Assembly: GCF_001953875.1 (NCBI RefSeq)
Contig: NZ_MQUR01000016.1
Coordinates: 1-64,000, forward strand
Reading direction: 5' to 3'
Length of the DNA stretch: 64,000 nucleotides
From: Streptomyces amritsarensis
GTDB taxonomy: Bacteria; Actinomycetota; Actinomycetes; Streptomycetales; Streptomycetaceae
Shown: positions 48,661 through 57,320 of the stretch, piece by piece
Layout of the letters: the number at the start of each line of letters is the position of its first letter
How positions within the stretch are numbered: the first letter of the stretch is position 1
Notes under the pieces: model-generated
Database searches by the model: none
Told to the model about the DNA's origin: nothing
The model's input: the letters and a program-made list of their open reading frames with translations, nothing else
Made by a program: the position numbers and the translations under genes

Positions 48661-49361
48661 ACCGACAGGAACGGAGCGGGCCGCGGCAGGGGAGCTTCTG
48701 GAGGGACAACAGCCTCACGCTGGCCTTCGGCATCGCGTTCCTCATCGTCCTGGTCGGCCAGGCAGTGGCCGGACACGCCGAGTTCAACGAGCAGCTCACC
48801 GTCGATGGCCTCCAGCAGCTCTCTCTGGGCCAGTACGTGACGTCGTCGGACTTCGCCGTGGACGTCACCGAGAACTGGCAGTCGGAGTTCCTGCAGTTCT
48901 CCCTCTACATCTTCGGGACCGTCTGGCTCGTCCAACGCGGGTCACCCGAATCCAAGGAACTCCACAAGGTCGGTACGGAGTCCGACCGCGAGCAGCGCAT
49001 GGGCGACCACGCCACGCCGGACTCGCCGCGCTGGGCCGGCACCAAGGACTGGCGCCAGGGCGTGTACGCACGTTCCCTGGGGCTGGTGATGGGCGGTCTG
49101 TTCGTCCTGTCCTGGACCGCGCAGTCGATCACGGGTATGGCCGCCTACGACGAACAGCAACTGCGGCAGCTCCAGGACCCCGTCGGATGGGGCGGCTACC
49201 TGGCCTCGCCCGACTTCTGGAACAGGACCCTGCAGAACTGGCAGTCGGAGCTCCTGGCCGTGGCGGCCATGGTCATCCTCTCCGTGTACCTGCGCCAGCG
49301 CGGCTCACCGGAGTCCAAGCCGGTCGGCGCCGCCCACACCTCGACCGGCGTCGAGGGCTGA
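48657..49361 (+). CDS. DUF6766-family membrane protein with internal duplication
   Basis: The 234-residue protein has four predicted membrane helices in two pairs. The halves repeat the same pattern: a helix, a hydrophilic loop, NWQSEFLQF or NWQSELLAV at the start of the next helix, and VQRGSPESK or RQRGSPESK just after it. The family is unassigned biochemically. Translation is coupled to the 27-residue peptide by ATGA. Confidence 0.85.
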   Translation: MNRQERSGPRQGSFWRDNSLTLAFGIAFLIVLVGQAVAGHAEFNEQLTVDGLQQLSLGQYVTSSDFAVDVTENWQSEFLQFSLYIFGTVWLVQRGSPESKELHKVGTESDREQRMGDHATPDSPRWAGTKDWRQGVYARSLGLVMGGLFVLSWTAQSITGMAAYDEQQLRQLQDPVGWGGYLASPDFWNRTLQNWQSELLAVAAMVILSVYLRQRGSPESKPVGAAHTSTGVEG

Positions 49362-49393
49362 GGCCGTACGCGTGCGGACGCGGTGCGGCGCCG

Positions 49394-50788
49394 TCAAGCG
49401 CCGGCGGACCGGGGCAGTTCGTCCAGGAACCGGGCCAGCACCTGGGTTCCGAGGCTGAGCGCACGGAGCTCCACCCGCTCGTCGGGGCCGTGCCAGCGGT
49501 CCCCCGGCAAGCCCGTTCCGAAGAAGAGCACGGGCGCGGCGCAGGCCCGGGCGAGCTGCGCGGCGGGGGCCGCCCCGCCGTTGCCGATGGGCCGGGCCGG
49601 AGCGCCGTGGGCGTGAGCGACGGCCCGGTGCAGGGCGGCGAGGGCGGGATGCTCCGGCGGCGTCCGATAGGGGTCCGAGATGGTCGGGGAGACGTCCAGG
49701 TCGTAGCTGTAGCCCGGTCGGCGGTGTTCCGCCAGCCAGGTGCGGAGCTGGTCGGCGACCCGGTCGGCCTGCTGGTCGGGCACGAGCCGGAAGAGCAGGT
49801 CCGCGCTCGCCTCCGCCGGGATGAGCCCGAGCGCCGGAGCGCCCGTACGGCCGGCCGTGAGGCGGGCGATCTCGACCGAGGGACGGGTCCACAGGCGCTC
49901 CGGCACCGAGAAACCCGCTTCGCCGGGGGCGGCGAAGGTACCGGTCTCGGCCCGCCACGCCGACAGGTCGAACGGCAGCGTGTGCAGGGCCGTGCGCAGG
50001 GACGGGGCCGGCTCGGCCACCGCGTCGTAGAACGCCGGCAGGGTGACCCGGCCCTGCGCGTCGGTCAGCAGGTCAAGGATCCTGCACAGCTCGAAGGCGG
50101 CATTGGAGGCGGCGCCGGACACGGCCCCGCTGTGGATGTCGCGCCGGGCGCCGCGGACGGTGAGGGACGCCGTGACGGAGCCCCGGACCACGCCGCAGAC
50201 CGTCGGCTCGTCCAGGGACCAGAGCATGGAATCGGAGACCATGACCACATCGGCGCCCAACTCCTCGGCGTGCTGCGACAGCAGCTCGGCCAAGTGCACC
50301 GAGCCGATCTCCTCCTCCCCCTCGACCAGGTACTTCACGGTGACGGCCGGTGCGGGGGCGCAGCGTACGGCGAGGTGCTCGCTCAGGGCCCACAGGTGGC
50401 ACATGACCTGCCCCTTGGCGTCGGAGGCGCCCCGCCCGTACAGGCGGCCCCCGTGCCGCAGAGGTGAGAAGGGCGGGGTGACCCGCCATGCGGAGGGGTC
50501 GGCGGCGTGCACGTCGTGGTGGCTGTAGACGAGCAGGACCGGCGCGTCCGGATCGGCTGCCGGCCGGCAGCCGTAGACGGCCGGGAGGCCTTCCGTCTCC
50601 CAGATCTCGGCCCGGGAGATCCCTGCGCGGCGAAACGCGTCCGCCAGCCACCGGGCGGACCTGCGCACGTCGTCGGCGCGGTCCGGATCGCAGGAGACGG
50701 ACGCGATGCCCACCCACTGCGCCAGGTCCGCCACCGCCTCACGGCCGGGCACCCGGCCGGCCTGCGCGGCGGAGCGTTCGGCGTTCAT
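49394..50788 (-). CDS. M20-family metallopeptidase (dipeptidase type)
   Basis: The 464-residue protein has zinc-ligand motifs SHHDVHAAD, GRGASDAKGQ and GEEEIGS, a lid domain with GSVTASLTVRGARRDIHSG, and a C-terminal RPIGNGGAAPAAQL. It probably hydrolyses di- or tripeptides or acylated amino acids in the cytosol. ATG 50788 overlaps the upstream stop (ATGA) and has no ribosome site of its own, indicating coupling to the preceding frame and YihY. Confidence 0.9.
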   Translation of the reverse strand: MNAERSAAQAGRVPGREAVADLAQWVGIASVSCDPDRADDVRRSARWLADAFRRAGISRAEIWETEGLPAVYGCRPAADPDAPVLLVYSHHDVHAADPSAWRVTPPFSPLRHGGRLYGRGASDAKGQVMCHLWALSEHLAVRCAPAPAVTVKYLVEGEEEIGSVHLAELLSQHAEELGADVVMVSDSMLWSLDEPTVCGVVRGSVTASLTVRGARRDIHSGAVSGAASNAAFELCRILDLLTDAQGRVTLPAFYDAVAEPAPSLRTALHTLPFDLSAWRAETGTFAAPGEAGFSVPERLWTRPSVEIARLTAGRTGAPALGLIPAEASADLLFRLVPDQQADRVADQLRTWLAEHRRPGYSYDLDVSPTISDPYRTPPEHPALAALHRAVAHAHGAPARPIGNGGAAPAAQLARACAAPVLFFGTGLPGDRWHGPDERVELRALSLGTQVLARFLDELPRSAGA

Positions 50789-51159
50789 CGTCGGCGCGGC
50801 CGCGTCCGGCGCAACAGGTCGGTGGGGCGGAGGGACACCGGCCGCCGTACCGCCGCGACGGGCGTCCGGTGTACCGGGGCGGGGCAGGCCGGGCCGGCGA
50901 CGGCGCCCGCGACGACGTCGCAGGGGTCGTGCGGGTGGTGCGCCGCACAGCGGACCCGATCGGCGGCGAGCCGAGAGGCCAGACTGGCGCATGCGGCCCC
51001 GGCCGGAGGCCGGACGGGCGCGGCCACGTCGGACACCGGTTCCGCCGGCGGCACGTCCGCGATACCGGCTGTCGCGGCCCGGCGGGTGAGTCGGCCGTCC
51101 TGTCGGCGCAGGCCCGTGGCCCGCTGTGGTCTCCCCCGGTGTCGGTCCATACGGCTCAT
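50785..51159 (-). CDS. Hypothetical protein between YihY and the M20 peptidase
   Basis: The 124-residue frame starts at ATG 51159, overlapping the YihY stop as ATGA, and ends at 50785, overlapping the peptidase start as ATGA. Such double coupling is the main evidence for translation. The sequence is Arg/Ala/Pro-rich with several Cys and His (CAAHHPHDPCD), without membrane segments or recognisable domain. A non-coding frame kept open by GC bias is the alternative. Confidence 0.45.
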   Translation of the reverse strand: MSRMDRHRGRPQRATGLRRQDGRLTRRAATAGIADVPPAEPVSDVAAPVRPPAGAACASLASRLAADRVRCAAHHPHDPCDVVAGAVAGPACPAPVHRTPVAAVRRPVSLRPTDLLRRTRPRRR

Positions 51160-52211
51160 CGCTCCATGCGGCGCCGGTCGGCGTCGTCCCACGCCCGGGT
51201 GTCCCGGGGCCGGACGTAGGGTTCCTGGTCCTCGGGCAGCCCTCCGGCGATCGCCCGTCGGCGACCCAGTTCGGCGTCGAACTCCAGGCCCAGGAGGATC
51301 GCGAGGTTGGTGATCCACAGCCAGACCAGGAAGACGATCACCCCGGCGAGTGTGCCGTACGTCTTGTTGTAGGAGCCGAAGTTCGCGACGTAGAACGCGA
51401 AACCGGCCGAGGCGATCATCCAGATCAGCAGGGCCAGGAAGCTGCCGGGCGTCACCCACCTCATTCCACGGCCCTTGGCGTTCGGCGCCGCCCAGTACAG
51501 CAGCGCGATCATGACCGTGACGAGGAGGACGAGGACCGGCCACTTCGCGATGGACCACACCGTCAGGGCGCTGTCGCCCACGCCCAGGGCCGCGCCGGCG
51601 CGCCGGGCCAGGCCGCCGGTGAAGACGACGATGAGGGCGCTGGCGCAGGCGAGGACCATCAACGTGACGGTGAGCGCCAGGCGCAGCGGGAGCACCTTCC
51701 AGACGGGGCGGCCTTCGGGTATGTCGTAGACGGCGTTCGAGGTACGGATGAACGCGGCGATGTAGCCGGAGGCCGACCACACCGCGACGACCAGCCCCAC
51801 GATCGCCACGAGGGAGCCGACACCCGCATTGCCCTGCAACTGCTGCACCGCGCTGGTGATCACCTCGCGTGCCGAGCCCGGTGCGAGAGTGCGCAGGTTG
51901 TCCAGCACCCGCTGCGTCGTCGCGTCACCCGCGATGCCCAGCATGGAGACCAGCACCAGCAGGGCGGGGAAGAGCGCCAGCACACCGTAGTAGGTCAGCG
52001 CCGCCGCACGGTCGGCCAGCTCGTCGTCCTTGAACTCCCTCAGGGTGCCGCGCACCACCTCCTTCCAGGACTGGCGGGGCAGAGCGGACAACCGGTCCGG
52101 CTGCCGCTCCTCGACCTTCTCGTCAGGGCCGGCGGCGGCCGGAACGGCCTGTCGGCTCTCGTCGGCCCGCTCGGGCTCGCCGCCTCGATATGTCTTCGCC
52201 GTGTGCTTCAT
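51156..52211 (-). CDS. YihY/BrkB-family inner membrane protein
   Basis: The 351-residue protein has a hydrophilic N-terminus (about 1-60), then six membrane helices: AAALTYYGVLALFPALLVLVSML, SLVAIVGLVVAVWSASGYIAAFI, LALTVTLMVLACASALIVVF, VLVLLVTVMIALLYW, FLALLIWMIASAGFAFYV and TLAGVIVFLVWLWITNLAILLG. The ALTYYGVLALFPALL signature defines the family, often mislabelled ribonuclease BN. Role unknown, possibly envelope transport. It heads a coupled three-gene set. Confidence 0.92.
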   Translation of the reverse strand: MKHTAKTYRGGEPERADESRQAVPAAAGPDEKVEERQPDRLSALPRQSWKEVVRGTLREFKDDELADRAAALTYYGVLALFPALLVLVSMLGIAGDATTQRVLDNLRTLAPGSAREVITSAVQQLQGNAGVGSLVAIVGLVVAVWSASGYIAAFIRTSNAVYDIPEGRPVWKVLPLRLALTVTLMVLACASALIVVFTGGLARRAGAALGVGDSALTVWSIAKWPVLVLLVTVMIALLYWAAPNAKGRGMRWVTPGSFLALLIWMIASAGFAFYVANFGSYNKTYGTLAGVIVFLVWLWITNLAILLGLEFDAELGRRRAIAGGLPEDQEPYVRPRDTRAWDDADRRRMER

Positions 52212-52274
52212 GCCCTGCGGCTGTCCAAGACGGCGCCACTCATGTCACGGCGCCCCGTGATCGTCGCCGGCCGG

Positions 52275-52817
52275 TCAGCCGTCGAATGCGACGTCTTCGA
52301 CCAGGCAGACGTCGGCGGACATGTTGCGGCTCATCATCCGAAGGGCCGCCTCGGCCAGATCGCCGTCGATGTGGGCCACGGCGTCCTGCGGCACGACGAC
52401 GTCGAAGTGCCGGATGTGCGCGTCCAGCGCCGAGTACAGCACGCACTGCTCGGTCACCTGGCCGCACAGGACCAGGCGCTCCGCCTCGAGCTGGCCCAGC
52501 AGGTAGGCCAGCGGGGTTTCGAAGAAGATCGAGTGCCGCGCCTTGACCACGAAGAGCGAGTTCTTGTCGGGGGCGATCGGCTCCACGAGGCTCCTGTGGC
52601 GGCCGGCGAGGGCCGCGTCGACGATTTCGCCGTGGTGGGAGCGCCATTGTCCGAAGTTGTCGTTCACGTAGACGACGGGCGAATCGCTGGCGCGGGCGTG
52701 CTCCAGCAAGGTCGTGATGCCGGGGAGCACCCCACGGACGGATGTGACGAGGGTTTCGGCGTCCTTGTGCTCGTAGGTGTTGAGCATGTCGATCACGATG
52801 AGCGCCGTGGGGGGCAT
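52275..52817 (-). CDS. Isochorismatase-family cysteine hydrolase
   Basis: The 180-residue protein has the catalytic Asp in ALIVIDMLNTYE, a Lys in VVKARHSIFFETPL and the nucleophile Cys in LVLCGQVTEQCVLYSALDA. The family hydrolyses amide or ether bonds in small metabolites such as nicotinamide or isochorismate. The start is ATG 52817. It lies 63 bp upstream of yihY on the same strand. The substrate is not predictable from the sequence. Confidence 0.9.
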   Translation of the reverse strand: MPPTALIVIDMLNTYEHKDAETLVTSVRGVLPGITTLLEHARASDSPVVYVNDNFGQWRSHHGEIVDAALAGRHRSLVEPIAPDKNSLFVVKARHSIFFETPLAYLLGQLEAERLVLCGQVTEQCVLYSALDAHIRHFDVVVPQDAVAHIDGDLAEAALRMMSRNMSADVCLVEDVAFDG

Positions 52818-53019
52818 GGGAGCCGCCGCCTCTCGTCTTCGTTCTCCGCCCGGTCTCTTCCAGTCTGGGTCATCCGGGCCCCGGCCACACGAGTCGGGTC
52901 CGCAACGCGCGCACCCCTGGGGCAGCCCCGCGCAAGGCCGGGCCTGCGGGCGTAAACGGGGACGGCCCGGGCAGGCGCCGTGCGAGACAAGCGAGAACGG
53001 GCAAGCGAGAGGAAGCACC

Positions 53020-53433
53020 ATGACCACCGCACGCGAGATCATGACTCCGGACGCCACCTGCGTCGACGCGCAGGAGAACATGCTGGAGGCAGCCAAGAAG
53101 ATGGCCGCCCACGGAGTCGGCGCACTCCCCATCTGCGGGGACGACAACAAGCTGAAGGGCATGCTGACCGACCGCGACATCGTGGTGAAGGTACTCGGCG
53201 CGGGAAAGGACCCGGCCCGGACCAGCGCCGGCGACTTGGCGCAAGGGGAAGCCGTCACCATCGGAGCCGACGACGAGGCGGAGGAGATCCTGCGCACCAT
53301 GACCGAGCACAAGGTACGCCGGCTGCCGGTCATCGACGGTCACACCCTGATCGGGATCGTGGCCCAGGCGGACGTGGCCCGCGCCCTCCCCAACCCGCAG
53401 GTCGGCGACCTTCTGGAGGCCATGTCCTCCTGA
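53020..53433 (+). CDS. Tandem CBS-domain protein
   Basis: The 137-residue protein holds two CBS motifs: MTPDATCVDAQENMLEAAKKMAAHGVGALPICGDDNKLKGMLTDRDIVVKVL and the second from SAGDLAQGEAVTIGADDEAEEILRTMTEHKVRRLPVIDGHTLIGIVAQADVARAL. Such stand-alone pairs bind adenosyl ligands and act as energy or nucleotide sensors; in actinobacteria they are often stress-induced. GAGAGGAAG precedes ATG 53020. Confidence 0.92.
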   Translation: MTTAREIMTPDATCVDAQENMLEAAKKMAAHGVGALPICGDDNKLKGMLTDRDIVVKVLGAGKDPARTSAGDLAQGEAVTIGADDEAEEILRTMTEHKVRRLPVIDGHTLIGIVAQADVARALPNPQVGDLLEAMSS

Positions 53434-53758
53434 CGCCGACGCGGCTCGGTGACGGCCGACACCCGGCGAGCCGCGGTCGTTCGTCACCCGCGGCGGCCAG
53501 AACGCCGTCGCGGAGTGCGCGGCCGCGCGCCGCCGGGTCGGCCGTGGTGCGCGACCGGTGGCCCAGCCGGAGCAGCGGCCGGCCGTCCTCGACGAGGCGT
53601 CGGCCCTCGACGGTGGCGCGTGGCTCCACGCGGGCGCCCGGCGACGGCCGCCCTCCGCGCGGCCGGGCCCTCGACTCGTCGACCGGGGCGGCGAGGGCGG
53701 CCGAAGTCCTGCTCTCCATCACGGACACCTGATCCCGCTGCCCGCAACCAGCCCCCCG
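53434..53758. other. Stretch without a supported gene
   Basis: Both strands have long GC-biased open frames here, including one on the minus strand running from about 53719 into the antisense of the CBS gene, rich in Arg, Pro and Gly. None has a good ribosome site with a recognisable domain. The region is the shared 3' side of the CBS gene and the leftward DUF6343 gene. It may contain a decayed gene. Confidence 0.4.
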
Positions 53759-54109
53759 TCAGGAGGAGGAGCGGTACCAGCGTTGTTGTTCGCGCCTCCT
53801 GCGCCTGATGACGTACAGGTCCACCAGTGCCACGAGGGCCAGGAGGAAGCAGCAGACGGCGAGGGCCGTGTAGAGGGTCGGCGGCGGGCCGGCCGTGGCG
53901 GCCGCTTCGGCTCCGAGGAGCAGCAGCAGGACGCCGCCCAGCGCGAAGATCGGCGCGAAGAGCAGGGAGAGCAGGTGGCGGAGCCTCAGATCGCTGCGGG
54001 CCCATCGGGGTTCACTGCCGTCGTGCCGCCAACGCACGGCGGCCGCGCGCGCCTGCCGATCGGCGGCGCGCCCGCTCGGGTAGTTGCGGTGTCGGTCGTG
54101 GGAAGCCAT
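53759..54109 (-). CDS. DUF6343-family small membrane protein
   Basis: The 116-residue protein has a basic N-terminus and the signature GSEPRWARSDLRLRHLLSLLFAPIFALGGVLLLL, typical of DUF6343. Two membrane helices (SLLFAPIFALGGVLLLLLG and LYTALAVCCFLLALVALVDLYV) and a basic tail RRRRREQQRWYR follow. GGGAGGG is 8 bp before ATG 54109, better placed than for the ATG at 54115. Role unknown. Confidence 0.8.
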   Translation of the reverse strand: MASHDRHRNYPSGRAADRQARAAAVRWRHDGSEPRWARSDLRLRHLLSLLFAPIFALGGVLLLLLGAEAAATAGPPPTLYTALAVCCFLLALVALVDLYVIRRRRREQQRWYRSSS

Positions 54110-54359
54110 GCGCATCGCCCTCCCGCCGGCGGCGGACCGGCCTGCGCGGGGACCCGAAGGGCTGCGGCGGGCCACCTGCGTCCGTCTCGGATCAGGTCGT
54201 CTGCCCGAGCCGGGCCGCCTCACACCCGTGTGGCACGCGGCGACGGCGGGGCCCGGCCACAACGGGCGCCGTAGTCGCGCCCGGACCGACTACAGCGGGA
54301 AACGGAGGGTAGAAGCAGTCGACTGGAAGGGAGGGGCCGACTGCAAGGAGGTGGGCGGC

Positions 54360-55343
54360 GTGGCTCGTCCTGTATGGGCCGGGAACCTGTCGTTCGGGCT
54401 GGTCAGCCTGCCGGTGGGCCTCTACACGGCCACCGACAGCCACACAATCCGCTTCCACCAGCTACAGCGCGGGACCTCCGACCGGATCCGCAACCGGAGG
54501 GTGAACGAGCGCACCGGTGAGGAGGTCGGGCTCTCCGACATCGTCAAGGGCTACGACGCGGGAGGCGAATACGTCCTGGTGGAGCCGAAGGAACTCGACG
54601 AGATCGCCCCGGGCCGCTCGCAGACGCTGGAGATGGCCGGTTTCGTCGACCTGGACGAGGTAGAGCCGATCTTCTTCGACAAGACCTACTACCTCGGCCC
54701 GCGCGGCAAGGAGTACGAAAAGGTCTACAGCCTCTTGGAGCAGGCCCTCAGCCGGACCGGCAAGGCGGGCATCGCGACGTTCGTGATGCGCCAGCACGAG
54801 TACCTGGTCGCGGTGAAGGCCGAGGACGGCCTGCTGACGTTGCACACCCTCCACTGGGCCGACGAGATCCGAAACCCCGAGGACCAGATCGACGGCCTGC
54901 CGGGAAAGGCCCGGGGCACCGCCAAGGAGGTGCGGATGGCCGAGCAGCTCATCGAGGCCCTGGCCATGAAGTGGGACCCCGAGCAGTTCCATGACACCTT
55001 CCAGGAGAAGGTCGCCGCCCTCATCGAGGCCAAGAAGGCGGGCGAGACGGTCGAGAAGGCCGAGCCGGCCGCCGAGCCCACCGGCGCCGTCGACCTCATG
55101 GAGGCCCTGCGCGCCAGCGTGGAGCGCGCCCGCAGCCCGAAGGGCGACGGCGGCAAGGCCACCGCCTCCGGCAAGGCCGCCGCGAAGAAGGCTCCGGCGA
55201 AGAAGCGGGTCCGGGCGAAGCCGAAGGAGGACCTCGGCAGCCTGTCGAAGGCGGACCTCTACAAGAAGGCCGCCGCCGCCAACGTCTCGGGCCGCTCCCA
55301 CATGACCCGCGACGACCTGGTCGAGGCCCTGTCCTCGGCATGA
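54360..55343 (+). CDS. ku: Ku protein (non-homologous end joining)
   Basis: The 327-residue protein has the bacterial Ku core: RPVWAGNLSFGLVSLPVGLYTATDSHTIRFHQL, RIRNRRVNERTGEEVG, IVKGYDAGGEYVLVEPKELDEI and YLGPRGKEYEKVYSLLEQAL. It binds DNA ends as a homodimer and recruits ligase. After about residue 255 it has a Lys/Ala-rich tail and a SAP-like segment (LSKADLYKKAAAANVSGRSHMTRDDLVEAL), which may bind DNA. GTG 54360 follows AAGGAGG by 7 bp. The ligase gene starts 21 bp downstream. Confidence 0.95.
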   Translation: MARPVWAGNLSFGLVSLPVGLYTATDSHTIRFHQLQRGTSDRIRNRRVNERTGEEVGLSDIVKGYDAGGEYVLVEPKELDEIAPGRSQTLEMAGFVDLDEVEPIFFDKTYYLGPRGKEYEKVYSLLEQALSRTGKAGIATFVMRQHEYLVAVKAEDGLLTLHTLHWADEIRNPEDQIDGLPGKARGTAKEVRMAEQLIEALAMKWDPEQFHDTFQEKVAALIEAKKAGETVEKAEPAAEPTGAVDLMEALRASVERARSPKGDGGKATASGKAAAKKAPAKKRVRAKPKEDLGSLSKADLYKKAAAANVSGRSHMTRDDLVEALSSA

Positions 55344-55364
55344 ACGCGAAGGGCAGGTCCCGGG

Positions 55365-56375
55365 ATGACCCTGCGGGCGCCGGTGGAGCCGATGCTCGCC
55401 CAGGCCGTGGAGGCGGTACCCGGACCCGGGGTGCTGGGCGAGCTGGCCTTCGAGCAGAAATTCGACGGCTACCGTGCGCTGCTCTTCACCCGCACCGCGA
55501 CGGGAGAGGACCTCGTGCTGCAGACCCGGCGCGGACGCCGGGTCCAGAACCGGTTCCCCGACCTCGTCTCCGCCGCCGAACAGCTGCCGGACGGCCTGGT
55601 CCTCGACGGTGAACTCCTCACGTGGGACGCGGCCGCGGGCCGGCTGTCCTTCGAGGGCCTCCAGCGCCGAACCGCCGCCCGCGGCCCCGCCGCGCGCCGC
55701 CTCGCCGCGGCCCTGCCCGCCTACTTCGTCGCCTTCGACATCCTGCAGCAGGACGACATCGAACTGCTGCAGCACCCCTACCGGCAGCGCCGCCTTCGGC
55801 TGGAAGCCCTTTTCACGACCCTTCGGCTGTCCGCTCCCTGGACGTTGGTCCCCATGACCACGGACCTCCTCAAGGCCGAGCAGTGGCTGGAATCCCGGGC
55901 GCAGATCCCCGGCATCGAAGGCCTCGTGGTCAAACCCATGAACCAGCCGTACCTCCCCGGGCACAGGGGCTGGTACAAACTCCGCCGCCGGGACACCACC
56001 GAAGCGATCATCGGCGCGATCACCGGCACCCTGGTCCGACCCCAGCTCCTCCTGCTGGGCCGCCGCGACCCCCACGGCACCCTCCTTCCCACCGGCCGCA
56101 CCGCCCCGCTGCGCCCCGAAGCCGCCCGCCTGGTCGCGGAGAACCTCACCCCCGCGGACCGGACACACCCCTGGACGGGGATGCGTTTCGCCTCGGCGTG
56201 GGGCAGCCGCGCGACGCTCGACGTGACGCTGGTCCACCCCGACCTCGTCGCCGAGATCAGCGCCGACACCGCCGTCGACCGCGGCGGCGTCCACCGCCAC
56301 CCGGTGCGGTACAAACGGCTGCGTCTGGACATGAGCCCCGAGGAGGCACCCCTCTTCGCCACCGCCGACAGCTGA
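55365..56375 (+). CDS. ATP-dependent DNA ligase (LigD ligase-domain type)
   Basis: The 336-residue protein covers the adenylation and OB domains: nucleotidyl Lys in FEQKFDGYRALL, motif III-like LVLDGELLTWD, motif IV region AYFVAFDILQQDD, motif V GLVVKPMNQPYLPGHRGWYKLRRR, and OB part FASAWGSRATLDVTLVHPDLVAEIS. No polymerase or nuclease domain is present, so it is a stand-alone ligase of LigC/LigD type. The tight pairing with ku argues for joint action in end joining. Confidence 0.92.
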   Translation: MTLRAPVEPMLAQAVEAVPGPGVLGELAFEQKFDGYRALLFTRTATGEDLVLQTRRGRRVQNRFPDLVSAAEQLPDGLVLDGELLTWDAAAGRLSFEGLQRRTAARGPAARRLAAALPAYFVAFDILQQDDIELLQHPYRQRRLRLEALFTTLRLSAPWTLVPMTTDLLKAEQWLESRAQIPGIEGLVVKPMNQPYLPGHRGWYKLRRRDTTEAIIGAITGTLVRPQLLLLGRRDPHGTLLPTGRTAPLRPEAARLVAENLTPADRTHPWTGMRFASAWGSRATLDVTLVHPDLVAEISADTAVDRGGVHRHPVRYKRLRLDMSPEEAPLFATADS

Positions 56376-56410
56376 CGCAGCCCTGGCGACGACATCCCGG
56401 GGCCGCGCCC

Positions 56411-56443
56411 CGCCCCTTGCGCCACGGCCGGACGCAAGGGGCG
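56411..56443. terminator. Bidirectional hairpin between the ligase and DUF4396 genes
   Basis: CGCCCCTTGCG and CGCAAGGGGCG form a perfect 11-bp stem with an 11-base loop, midway between convergent stops at 56375 and 56467. Confidence 0.75.
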
Positions 56444-56466
56444 GTGCGGACTGCCGGCCTGCCAGG

Positions 56467-57015
56467 TCAGTGGTAGGCGTGGACGACGGCGTGGCCCTTG
56501 CCGCGGCCGATCATCCACTTGTTCACCGGCGTCGTGACGAGGAATGCGACGGCGAAGCCGCCGAGCAGCGCTCCCCAGAACAGTCCGTCCGAGAGGTGGG
56601 CGTCCATGGCGCCGGGGGTGAGGGCGATGATGCTGTTGTCGACGAGCTCCATGACGGCGATCGAGACGGTGTCGGCGGCCAGGGCGACCTTGATCGCGCT
56701 CTTCCAGTCGAGGCCGGCCCTGCGGACCGCGAACAGGGTGAAGGAGTAGCCGAAGACGAACGCGAGCGTGATCGCGAGGATCATCGTCTGGACGTTGCCC
56801 CACATCAGGGCGGTGCCGATGACCATGCCGAGGATCTCGCCGATGGCGCACCCGGTCAGGCAGTGCAGCGTCGCCTTCGCCGCGGCCCCCCAGGTCACGC
56901 CGCCCGTCCGGTGCCCTGCGTGACCCTCGTGACCCGCGTGCCCTGCGTGACCCGCGTGCGCCTGGTGCGCGTCGTGGTCGTGTGCGGTGGTCGTGTGGTG
57001 TGCGCCGTGATCCAT
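56467..57015 (-). CDS. DUF4396-family membrane protein with His-rich N-terminus
   Basis: The 182-residue protein starts MDHGAHHTTTAHDHDAHQAH and has about 14 His in the first 40 residues, a likely metal-binding stretch. Four membrane helices of the DUF4396 domain follow (ATLHCLTGCAIGEILGMVIG, TMILAITLAFVFGYSFTLFAV, GLFWGALLGGFAVAFLV), with Cys in LTGCAIGE and the family motif NKWMIGRGKGHAVVH. GGGAG lies 9 bp before ATG 57015. A perfect CsoR-type operator lies 60 bp upstream, so copper probably induces it. Confidence 0.88.
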   Translation of the reverse strand: MDHGAHHTTTAHDHDAHQAHAGHAGHAGHEGHAGHRTGGVTWGAAAKATLHCLTGCAIGEILGMVIGTALMWGNVQTMILAITLAFVFGYSFTLFAVRRAGLDWKSAIKVALAADTVSIAVMELVDNSIIALTPGAMDAHLSDGLFWGALLGGFAVAFLVTTPVNKWMIGRGKGHAVVHAYH

Positions 57016-57320
57016 GACCGTCATCTCCCATACCGTCAGTGCGATCCCGCCCCCGCGGGCCCACTCCATCACTGTATACCCCCTGGGGGTATCTGCAAGG
57101 GGGGTTTTCGGATCGCTGTGCGCGGCGGCGCGCCAACCCGGAAAACCGGAACGGGCCCCGACGGATACGGCGGCGTCCAGCCGGCGGTGCCCGGCGGCGC
57201 TCTGCACGACAGGCGGCCCCGCCCGGGCACCCGGAACACCCCCGCGGGTATCACGGTGCGAGCTGGTCCGCTGCGACCCTCGCCTCGCCACCCGCGGAGT
57301 GGGCCGCTTACGATGCGGGC
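57016..57320. other. Divergent intergenic region with a CsoR-type operator
   Basis: This 305-bp gap separates the leftward DUF4396 gene from the rightward DUF6153 gene. It holds the palindrome at 57076-57092. The right half (57110-57300) has no recognised gene; GC-biased frames are open, but none starts with a ribosome site. The promoter for the rightward copper-linked group should lie here. Confidence 0.5.
57076..57092. promoter_or_regulatory. CsoR-type copper operator
   Basis: ATACCCCCTGGGGGTAT is a perfect palindrome about one central base and matches the known CsoR recognition pattern (TACCCC..GGGGTA). CsoR represses copper-resistance genes until Cu(I) is bound. The regulator gene itself is not in the window. 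Confidence 0.85.

Noticed and set aside
53330..53728. Minus-strand 132-codon frame
   Set aside because: A quarter of it is antisense to the CBS-domain gene, composition is Arg/Pro/Gly as expected from GC bias, and no good ribosome site is seen.
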